From Waddlia sp964635295 (lineage in GTDB: Bacteria; Chlamydiota; Chlamydiia; Chlamydiales; Waddliaceae): a stretch of DNA of 6,230 nucleotides. Positions 1 to 4,881 of this stretch are shown in pieces; position 1 is the stretch's first letter; the number at the start of each line of letters is the position of its first letter. The stretch is from assembly GCA_964635295.1 (NCBI GenBank), contig CAZWOB010000110.1:1-6230 (forward strand). The letters are read 5' to 3'. Made by a program: the position numbers and the translations under genes. Under the pieces are notes generated by a model. It was given only the letters and a program-made list of their open reading frames with translations. It was not told the origin of the DNA and did not search any database.

Positions 1-72
1 GACATTAGGTAATCGCGCGCGGCGAGCTAGCCCCTAGACAGCTCGGCGAGACGCGCGCGATTACCTAATGTC
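1..72. repeat. Long inverted repeat / strong hairpin at the left edge
   Basis: Bases 1-21 are the exact reverse complement of 52-72 (21 bp without mismatch; outer part GACATTAGGTAATCGCGC). An inner 6-bp stem pairs 23-28 (CGAGCT) with 40-45 (AGCTCG), leaving an 11-base loop and an asymmetric bulge on the right side. The word CGGCGAG also occurs twice inside, at 20-26 and 44-50. The arm starts at base 1, so it may continue outside the window. No T-run follows directly, so a classic rho-independent terminator is not supported. It could be the 3' structure of an unseen upstream gene, a small palindromic repeat element, or a recombination site. The structure is seen directly; its role is unknown. 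Confidence 0.85.
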
Positions 73-82
73 TGAGACCGTT
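73..82 (+). repeat. Left copy of the 10-base direct repeat TGAGACCGTT
   Basis: TGAGACCGTT starts directly after the 1-72 hairpin and recurs in the same orientation at 3562-3571, on the other side of the four-gene block. A 10-base match somewhere in 6 kb is expected by chance, so only the placement at both edges makes it notable. It could be a target-site duplication or a remnant of an insertion-element end; neither is shown. Confidence 0.4.
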
Positions 83-176
83 CTTGTTATTTTCCTGTAT
101 CAAAGTACTCATTTTTCGGATGAATCTCTTTACAAAAAAATAATTTTAAAATTATCGAATACTAACATTACTAGTT

Positions 177-182
177 TATAAT
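177..182 (+). promoter_or_regulatory. Candidate -10 box upstream of gene A1
   Basis: A perfect TATAAT lies 34 bases before the ATG at 217, in a very AT-rich stretch (83-216). No good -35 is visible at 16-18 bases; TTATCG at 152-157 is a weak match with 19-base spacing. A GAGAGGAAGA Shine-Dalgarno stretch (201-210) sits between this box and the start codon. In such AT-rich DNA a TATAAT can arise by chance. Confidence 0.35.
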
Positions 183-216
183 TATAGTTGATTTTTATAA
201 GAGAGGAAGATAACTC

Positions 217-1101
217 ATGATTTTAGTAGATAGATTTAATGCGTTAATGCAAAGAGCAACCGAACGACCTTACTGTGGCTCATATGGAAGATTTGGTATA
301 AAAGAAGGTGCTGAAACTGGGAAACCTGCTTTGGGACCGAAAATGGATGAAGCGAGTGAAAGTTTGAAACAAACCGTTACCTATGTGGCAAAAGTACATA
401 TTTGGCGCACAGATGGAGCAGAAGGAAGATGCGGACACTCAAGTTTTTCTATTCATCAAGTGATTGATGGCGAAGAAAAAGAGCTGTATGCCGGACTTTG
501 GCCATTTGGCCCTTTAGCAGCCAATCCTCTTATGTCAGCATTTGCTGCAGTTCCAGGAATGGTAAACCAATCACGTGAACTATGTGAATTAAGTGAAGCT
601 GAAGATCCTGAAGGGAAGAGAAAGATGAAACCCGATATTGTTTTTACCTTAGACCTCTCACCTGAGATGTTTGAAGAATTAGAAAGCGATATGAAAAAGG
701 ATGTCAAGGACGCTGAAAAAGGAAAGATGCTTTACGGAATGTTTGCGAAAGCTAATCTTTTTTCCCTTGTTAGGAAATTTGCTGAAAAATCCTTTATTGA
801 AGCGTTTTCTAATGGCCAGGTTTTTGAGCAAAATTTATGGGATTCTTTTGAAAATCGTGAATTTTCAAATTGTGCCAGCAAGATATTGAAGACACGCGTG
901 AACAACTGTACAACCTTGGTGATAGGATACCTTGAAAAAATGGAAATAATCGTTCCATCATCAGCGCCTTATGGATGCTCGCCATCAGGGCTGGAAGGTA
1001 CTCTGGCAGGCAGTTCCAGAGTCGTCCATGCAGAGAGTCACGATCAGCCAGAGGGTATTTTAACTTCGTCAGAAGATGATCGTAATCCCTTTGAGAGTTA
1101 A
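217..1101 (+). CDS. A1: predicted permuted papain-like (His...Cys) protein, possible secreted effector
   Basis: I do not recognise a named family for this 294-residue protein. It starts at ATG 217 behind GAGAGGAAGA (201-210). Residues 1-55 are a variable extension. The conserved core starts with His-Ile-Trp (61-63) and continues with RCGHSS (71-76, His74), YAGLWP (91-96), a KPDIV segment (138-142) and NNCTT (229-233, Cys231). The Gly-His followed about 155 residues later by a Cys before small polar residues matches the order in circularly permuted papain/LRAT-like enzymes, making His74 and Cys231 the likely catalytic pair. This is inferred from motif order. No signal peptide or membrane helix is evident. 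The C-terminal motif is altered compared with the paralogs (PYGCSP at 251-256 instead of Thr-Pro-Trp), and a Ser/Asp/Glu-rich tail of about 30 residues follows. It is the homolog of the gene at 1954-2775 and faces its partner at 1112-1750 with only 10 bp between stop codons. Confidence 0.8.
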   Translation: MILVDRFNALMQRATERPYCGSYGRFGIKEGAETGKPALGPKMDEASESLKQTVTYVAKVHIWRTDGAEGRCGHSSFSIHQVIDGEEKELYAGLWPFGPLAANPLMSAFAAVPGMVNQSRELCELSEAEDPEGKRKMKPDIVFTLDLSPEMFEELESDMKKDVKDAEKGKMLYGMFAKANLFSLVRKFAEKSFIEAFSNGQVFEQNLWDSFENREFSNCASKILKTRVNNCTTLVIGYLEKMEIIVPSSAPYGCSPSGLEGTLAGSSRVVHAESHDQPEGILTSSEDDRNPFES

Positions 1102-1111
1102 AAATTAATGA

Positions 1112-1750
1112 TTATCCTTCTATCACCCGCTCTAGTTGGTCTCCCAACTGGGTCGGGTGGATTCCCCATGGAGTAGAATTTTGTTCAGGCAGGTCCCAGG
1201 CTTGACTTGCGATTTGATGAACAGTTGAGGCGCAATGCCCTTCCTTTACATTTTGCAACTTTTCCCAACTCTCATGTCGATAATCTTTCATTGATCGGCC
1301 TGAAAATGGGCATTTTGCCGCTTCCTGGTGCGCTGTTCTCGTCCCATACAGTTTTAACAAGGGAAGGACGCTTGTGTTTGGAAAAAGGTGGTAGAGGAGA
1401 GTTCCTTCTTGTGCTTGTTCATCCAACCGGTTTGCTTCGCTTACCATCGCCTCAAGCTGCTCTTCGGTAATTTCTGTTTGAAGGGTGCGGTCCGGCGCTC
1501 TTCCTTCATTTTTCATATCTGAATCAAGGTTGGGTTCGACTTTTCCAGCGGTAGGAAAGAATAAAGTGAGAGGATTGACAAGAGCTGCGTGCCTTGGGCC
1601 GAAGCTGAAATAGCGTCCGTTGCTATTCCTCCCTTGAAGAGCGACAGAGATATGGCCGACATCTGTGCCACTGCCCTCCTCATCGCCTGTTCGAGTTTCC
1701 CAGATATGAAAGGAAGCTTGGTTTGGTTCGGAGTTGGGGTCTATAGCCAT
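1112..1750 (-). CDS. B1: compact permuted papain-like (His...Cys) protein
   Basis: An unnamed protein of 212 residues. The ATG at 1750 is preferred: AGAGG (1756-1760 on the minus strand) lies 5 bases upstream, the same layout as in its paralog at 2783-3409. A GTG at 1756 would add two residues but falls inside the Shine-Dalgarno stretch. In order: His-Ile-Trp (15-17), an acidic-glycine loop, VGHIS (31-35, His33), RYFSFGPR (46-53), PDR (86-88), LLYHLFPN (118-125), GHCAST (171-176, Cys173) and TPWGIHP (193-199) with a Leu-x-x-x-Leu ending. His33 and Cys173 are the predicted catalytic residues by analogy with permuted papain-like folds. It lacks the N- and C-terminal extensions of the A proteins. 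About 60% identical to the gene at 2783-3409 by hand count. It is transcribed towards A1 and divergently from A2. No signal peptide is visible. Confidence 0.8.
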   Translation of the reverse strand: MAIDPNSEPNQASFHIWETRTGDEEGSGTDVGHISVALQGRNSNGRYFSFGPRHAALVNPLTLFFPTAGKVEPNLDSDMKNEGRAPDRTLQTEITEEQLEAMVSEANRLDEQAQEGTLLYHLFPNTSVLPLLKLYGTRTAHQEAAKCPFSGRSMKDYRHESWEKLQNVKEGHCASTVHQIASQAWDLPEQNSTPWGIHPTQLGDQLERVIEG

Positions 1751-1756
1751 ATTCAC

Positions 1757-1953
1757 CTCTTCTAATAGGATCTTTAATCTATCTTAATATTAACATTTAG
1801 TTTTATTTATTAAAATAATAAAATTATTTATAATTTTATTTCATGCTAAATCTTTTTCTTCTTTATCTCTCTTAACGATATATTAATATTATTTTTAATA
1901 ATCATAAACATAACTTTAATATAATAAGTTTGTAATCATTAAGGAGGAAATCA
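1757..1953. other. AT-rich divergent intergenic region between B1 and A2
   Basis: About 197 bases made up largely of A and T runs separate two divergently transcribed genes and must carry both promoters. I find a good -10 for the plus-strand gene (1920-1925). For the minus-strand gene only weak candidates are seen, such as TATAAA on the minus strand at 1827-1832 without a convincing -35. No RNA gene, ORF or clear palindrome was found here. Confidence 0.5.
1895..1925 (+). promoter_or_regulatory. Candidate promoter of gene A2
   Basis: A perfect TATAAT at 1920-1925 lies 28 bases before the ATG at 1954. A partial -35 (TTAATA, 1895-1900) is 19 bases upstream of it, longer than ideal. A strong Shine-Dalgarno AAGGAGG (1941-1947) follows, 6 bases before the start codon. 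The AT-rich background lowers confidence in the -35. Confidence 0.4.
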
Positions 1954-2775
1954 ATGAGCGCATTAAGAAATTTATTATTTAATCCATCAAGCATGCAAAC
2001 TCCACAGAGTGGAGATTATCATGATGATCAGGAAGTATCTCCGGAAACGGAAAAAGCCACAAGGTGTTACATGAACGTCCATTTTTGGCGTACGGACGGC
2101 TATGAAGGGAGGTGCGGTCATTCGAGCGTTTCTCTTCATAAAGAAACTGACGGGGCCATGGAACAAGAATATGGTGGAATGTGGCCGGACAAAAAGAACA
2201 TTGCTCTCTTAAGCCATCCCCTTGCCTATTTGCTTGCATCGGTGAAAGGGGAGGTCCATGCGGATCGCGCGTCTTGTGAAATGAGGGAAGGTGAAAAGGA
2301 ACCACTAAAACCGGATATCGTGTATTCCGTTGATGTAGACCAGGAAACATATTCTGAATTAAAGGCTCAGATGGCTAGGGACAAGGCAGACGTCGAGAGC
2401 GGTTATGTGAAGTACAGTCTATTACCAAGGATCAATACTCTTTCAGCGGCGAGATTTGCAGCAGAAGAGACTTTTATAAAAAGTTTTACCGGCTCACAGG
2501 TATTTGACTTGGGAGACGATGGAATGGATCCGGATCCTCGTTTATTGGATGCTGCATCTGAGATGAGAAAAATGCGAAGCGACCATTGTACAACTTTTGT
2601 AAAATCTTATGTTGAAAAGGCCGGTTATCCTGTGAAAACATCACCAACACCCTGGATGATTTCACCTGTCGGACTCGAAGATCAATTGGAGGAAAATGAC
2701 AGCTTTTCAGTAAGCTATACCTCACCTCGCAAGGAATCATCAAAGAGCCATTTTGTTAGTGAAGAATGGGAGTAA
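1954..2775 (+). CDS. A2: predicted permuted papain-like (His...Cys) protein, paralog of A1
   Basis: A 273-residue unnamed protein starting at an ATG with the best Shine-Dalgarno in the window (AAGGAGG, 6-base spacing). Residues 1-38 form a polar Ser/Gln/Asp-rich extension unlike that of A1. The core has VHFWRTDG (42-49), RCGHSS (53-58, His56), YGGMWP (73-78), KPDIV (119-123), HCTTFV (211-216, Cys212) and TPWMISP (232-238) followed by Leu-x-x-x-Leu, then a tail of about 28 residues rich in Ser and charged residues. His56 and Cys212 are the predicted catalytic pair, inferred from motif order only. Identity to A1 is roughly one third over the core and is concentrated around the motifs. It faces the gene at 2783-3409 with 7 bp between stop codons. 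The polar N-terminus without a Sec signal would suit type III secretion in a Chlamydiae host, but that is speculation. Confidence 0.8.
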   Translation: MSALRNLLFNPSSMQTPQSGDYHDDQEVSPETEKATRCYMNVHFWRTDGYEGRCGHSSVSLHKETDGAMEQEYGGMWPDKKNIALLSHPLAYLLASVKGEVHADRASCEMREGEKEPLKPDIVYSVDVDQETYSELKAQMARDKADVESGYVKYSLLPRINTLSAARFAAEETFIKSFTGSQVFDLGDDGMDPDPRLLDAASEMRKMRSDHCTTFVKSYVEKAGYPVKTSPTPWMISPVGLEDQLEENDSFSVSYTSPRKESSKSHFVSEEWE

Positions 2776-2782
2776 AAAACAA

Positions 2783-3409
2783 TTATTCCTCAATCACCCG
2801 GTCCAGCTGATTGCCGAGTTGGGACGGGTGTATTCCCCATGGAGTACGGTCCTGAGCGGGTAAAACGAATGCACGACTGGCAATCTGATGAACAGTTGAC
2901 GCGCAGTGTCCCTCTTCTACCTCTAATAACCCTGAAAAACTTTCATCTCGATCATCTCCCATTTTCTGCTCTGAAAATGGGCATTTTCCCACTTCTTGAT
3001 GGGCGGTTCTTGTCGCAAGCAGTTTGACTGGTGAGAGAACACTTGCGTTGGGGAATAGATGGTAGAGGAGCTTTCCTGCGTTGGCTCTTTCGGTCAAGGT
3101 GTCAACTTCGGCAGCCATGGCATCGTGTTGTTCTCTTGTCAATGCTACTTCAAAAGAGCGGTCGGGTGTTTTACCTTCATACTGAACATCTGAGTCGAGT
3201 GAAGTTTCGCTTTTTCCAAGAGTAGGAAAGAAAGCTAAGAAGGGATTGACGAAAAGAGAATTTCTAGGCCGAAAACTCCAATATCGTCCATTACCCTCTC
3301 CTTCAAGATCAATAGAGGAGTGGCCAACGGTCGTGCCGTTACCTTCTTCGTCTCCTGTTCGGGTCTCCCAAATATGGAACTTTGCACGATACTCAGGTCT
3401 AAAAGCCAT
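2783..3409 (-). CDS. B2: compact permuted papain-like (His...Cys) protein, paralog of B1
   Basis: An unnamed protein of 208 residues if started at ATG 3409. That start has GAGG (3415-3418, minus strand) 5 bases upstream and aligns with the start of B1; both genes open with ATGGCT followed shortly by AGACC. An in-frame ATG at 3469 would add 20 residues (MKYSDIVLKHDQYISKIEAK) but has no Shine-Dalgarno. Motifs: FHIWETRTGDEEG (11-23, identical in B1), VGHSS (28-32, His30), RYWSFRPR (42-49), PDR (82-84), LLYHLFPN (114-121), TRTAHQE (133-139), GHCASTVHQIAS (167-178, Cys169) and TPWGIHP (189-195). His30 and Cys169 are the predicted catalytic residues. The 12-residue identity around the Cys with B1 shows strong constraint there. 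It is tail-to-tail with A2 and divergent from rsgA. No signal peptide or membrane segment is seen. Confidence 0.8.
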   Translation of the reverse strand: MAFRPEYRAKFHIWETRTGDEEGNGTTVGHSSIDLEGEGNGRYWSFRPRNSLFVNPFLAFFPTLGKSETSLDSDVQYEGKTPDRSFEVALTREQHDAMAAEVDTLTERANAGKLLYHLFPNASVLSPVKLLATRTAHQEVGKCPFSEQKMGDDRDESFSGLLEVEEGHCASTVHQIASRAFVLPAQDRTPWGIHPSQLGNQLDRVIEE

Positions 3410-3524
3410 CTTTGCCTCTATTTTTGAAATATACTGATCATGTTTTAAAACAATATCAGAATATTTCATTAATTAAAATACTGTTTGTTTTTAGAGATTA
3501 AGTTTTGAATATATTAATATTAAA

Positions 3525-3553
3525 ATTATATCAAATAAAAAGTTTAAATTCAA
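3525..3553 (-). promoter_or_regulatory. Candidate sigma70-type promoter for gene B2
   Basis: On the minus strand, TTGAAT (3548-3553) is separated by exactly 17 bases from a perfect TATAAT (3525-3530). Transcription would begin near 3518, giving a leader of about 109 bases to ATG 3409, or about 49 bases to the alternative ATG at 3469. The spacing and match make this one of the better promoters in the window. Confidence 0.5.
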
Positions 3554-3561
3554 TCCTAATT

Positions 3562-3571
3562 TGAGACCGTT
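3562..3571 (+). repeat. Right copy of the 10-base direct repeat TGAGACCGTT
   Basis: Identical to 73-82 and in the same orientation. Here it continues as GCATAATTGA and is followed 11 bases later by the perfect palindrome at 3583-3620. The GAGACCGTTGCATAA stretch has the look of an insertion-element end, but no transposase or matching inverted partner is present in the window. Confidence 0.4.
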
Positions 3572-3582
3572 GCATAATTGAG

Positions 3583-3620
3583 ATGAACCTATCTGAATAA
3601 TTTTATTCAGATAGGTTCAT
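3583..3620. repeat. Perfect palindrome, 18-bp arms with a 2-base centre
   Basis: Bases 3583-3600 (ATGAACCTATCTGAATAA) are the exact reverse complement of 3603-3620; only TT lies between them. The arms are AT-rich and no T-run follows on either strand, so it is a poor rho-independent terminator. It sits between the minus-strand promoter of B2 (3525-3553) and the plus-strand promoter of rsgA (3636-3664). It could be a dimeric regulator site, a boundary hairpin, or the remnant of a small mobile repeat. The palindrome is certain; its role is not. Confidence 0.85.
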
Positions 3621-3635
3621 GGTTCAAGGCGGCCA

Positions 3636-3664
3636 TTGTGGTCGTTAAATCGATATGATATAAT
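3636..3664 (+). promoter_or_regulatory. Candidate rsgA promoter, implying a leaderless transcript
   Basis: TTGTGG (3636-3641) and a perfect TATAAT (3659-3664) are separated by 17 bases. The -10 ends only 6 bases before the rsgA ATG at 3671, so the expected transcription start is at or next to the start codon. The -35 matches the consensus at only three positions. Confidence 0.45.
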
Positions 3665-3670
3665 AAAACC

Positions 3671-4828
3671 ATGGAAGAACAAAAAGACCAGTCAATTCCC
3701 AAGCGTTGGATCGCCTGTCCGATCGAAGAAGAGTACCTCGGAAGCGATCGGAAGCAAAGCCGCAAGGAGCGCAAGCAAAAGGCGACCAAGGACCGCTCCA
3801 AGTTCAAGAAAACCGATAAAAGGAAGCATACAGACAGCCTGCAAAAAGAGATCAAGGAGCGGGTTGTCGATGAAGAGCTTTTCAATGGTAGGGTATTATC
3901 TGTTACTTCTCAGGGGATTGTCGTCGACAGCGGCGGTGAGACCTACACTTGCATGGTGCGGGGGCTGCTGAAGAAGGAAAAAACCCAGTCAAAGACACTT
4001 GTCGCCGTCGGCGATCTCGTCAGGTTTGCAAAAATGCCCGATAACGAAGGGATGATCGTCGATGTCGAACCGAGGAAATCCACCCTCTCGAGGGCAGACA
4101 ACTTATCCAGAAAGAAAGAACATCTGATTGCCGCCAATGTCGATCAGGTCATCATCACAACTTCGGTCATCACGCCACCTTTAAAACCTGCTCTTATCGA
4201 CCGCTATATCATCGCTGCCCTCAAAGGCAATATGCAGCCGGTGATCGTCATCAACAAGATAGACCTTTTAGATTCGGTTGAATTTGATGAGGAGAGTCGC
4301 GAACAGCAAAGGTTTTTGTTGGAGGAGTGTAAAAAAGCTTACGAAAGTGTCGGCATCCCGATTTTCTTAGTGAGCGTGGAAAAGATGCAGGGGATCGACC
4401 CTCTCAGAGAGATGATGAAGGACCAGACCTCGGTGTTCTCAGGTCAGTCGGGAACGGGAAAATCATCGCTGATCAATATCCTGACAGGGCTCGACCTTCC
4501 TGTCGGCGACACGGTCAAACAGACGCGGAAAGGAGCGCATACGACGACACAGGCGCAGCTTGTCCGTTTAGATTGCGGAGGATTTTGCGTCGATACTCCC
4601 GGGATCAAAAGTTTTGGCATGTGGGACCTTGCAAGAGAAGAGGTTCAGCACTATTATTCTGAGATTCATGAGAGAAGCTCTCTCTGCCACTTCCCTAATT
4701 GTACTCATACCCATGAAGAGAACTGCCAGGTACGCAGAGATGTAGAAAGCGGCGCAATATCCTCGATGCGGTTCGAGTCCTATCTTTCGCTCATCGAGAG
4801 CATCGGGCAAAAGCATCACAGACGTTGA
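3671..4828 (+). CDS. rsgA: Ribosome small subunit-dependent GTPase A (RsgA/YjeQ)
   Basis: RsgA binds the nearly mature 30S subunit in the cytosol and uses GTP hydrolysis to drive late maturation and release of assembly factors. The 385-residue protein has an OB-fold region (about 68-140) and a circularly permuted GTPase domain with G4 NKID (195-198), then the P-loop GQSGTGKSS (258-266), switch I RKGAHTTTQ (286-294) and G3 DTPG (308-311). A C-terminal zinc site follows: Cys339, Cys344, His346 and Cys352, with the family spacing. Residues 1-65 are an extra, strongly basic stretch (Lys/Arg-rich, about 22-53), making the protein longer than the usual 300-350 residues. ATG 3671 is the only reasonable start: a stop codon lies in frame at 3656-3658, no in-frame GTG or TTG occurs before the OB domain, and no Shine-Dalgarno is visible. 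eno follows 53 bp downstream on the same strand. Confidence 0.97.
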   Translation: MEEQKDQSIPKRWIACPIEEEYLGSDRKQSRKERKQKATKDRSKFKKTDKRKHTDSLQKEIKERVVDEELFNGRVLSVTSQGIVVDSGGETYTCMVRGLLKKEKTQSKTLVAVGDLVRFAKMPDNEGMIVDVEPRKSTLSRADNLSRKKEHLIAANVDQVIITTSVITPPLKPALIDRYIIAALKGNMQPVIVINKIDLLDSVEFDEESREQQRFLLEECKKAYESVGIPIFLVSVEKMQGIDPLREMMKDQTSVFSGQSGTGKSSLINILTGLDLPVGDTVKQTRKGAHTTTQAQLVRLDCGGFCVDTPGIKSFGMWDLAREEVQHYYSEIHERSSLCHFPNCTHTHEENCQVRRDVESGAISSMRFESYLSLIESIGQKHHRR

Positions 4829-4853
4829 GATCTATTAAAAAAACCGCTATCTT
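4825..4853 (+). promoter_or_regulatory. Candidate eno promoter overlapping the rsgA stop codon
   Basis: TTGAGA (4825-4830, five of six consensus positions) is followed after exactly 17 bases by TATCTT (4848-4853, four of six). Transcription would start near 4860, leaving a leader of about 22 bases. GAGG (4869-4872) is the probable Shine-Dalgarno, 9 bases before ATG 4882. eno could also be read through from rsgA, since no terminator is seen in the 53-bp gap. Confidence 0.4.
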
Positions 4854-4881
4854 GTTGAATAATCCAATGAGGCGGTGAACC

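Larger units (their letters stand above)
217..3409. repeat. Tandem duplication of a convergent two-gene unit (A1-B1, A2-B2)
   Basis: The order plus-A, minus-B occurs twice, with start-to-start distance 1737 bases for the A genes and stop-to-stop distance 1671 bases for the B genes. Nucleotide similarity is still visible between the B genes, for example ATTCCCCATGGAGTA at both 3' ends and TCTGATGAACAGTTGA versus TTTGATGAACAGTTGA. A and B proteins share the same motif order but differ in loop lengths between His-Ile-Trp and Gly-His and in terminal extensions. Duplication of the pair as a unit is the simplest reading. Confidence 0.8.

Noticed and set aside
83..216. Possible small RNA or riboswitch upstream of A1
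   Set aside because: The stretch is AT-rich with no stable pairing or recognisable motif beyond the promoter and ribosome-binding site.
1207..1470. 87-codon plus-strand frame inside B1
   Set aside because: It lies antisense to a gene with conserved motifs, has no ribosome-binding site and resembles no protein I know; it is a shadow frame.
1751..1756. GTG start for B1 at 1756
   Set aside because: The GTG lies inside the AGAGGTG ribosome-binding stretch; ATG 1750 is better placed and aligns with B2.
1979..2350. 123-codon minus-strand frame inside A2
   Set aside because: It is antisense to the conserved motif core of A2 and has low-quality composition; a shadow frame.
217..3409. Toxin-antitoxin or toxin-immunity reading of the A/B pairs
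   Set aside because: Both partners keep the predicted catalytic His and Cys and are similar in type; antitoxins and immunity proteins are normally unrelated to the toxin and co-oriented with it. Not excluded, but not supported.
3410..3469. Longer start for B2 at ATG 3469 adding 20 residues
   Set aside because: No Shine-Dalgarno precedes 3469, and B1 has no matching extension. ATG 3409 has GAGG at the same 5-base spacing as B1.
3636..3971. 111-codon plus-strand frame overlapping the start of rsgA
   Set aside because: It is in another frame across the Lys/Arg-rich rsgA extension, starts upstream of the likely transcription start and has no family features.
4843..4876. 5-bp pairing of ACCGC (4843-4847) with GCGGT (4872-4876) near the eno ribosome-binding site
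   Set aside because: The stem is too short for a 24-base loop and is likely chance.
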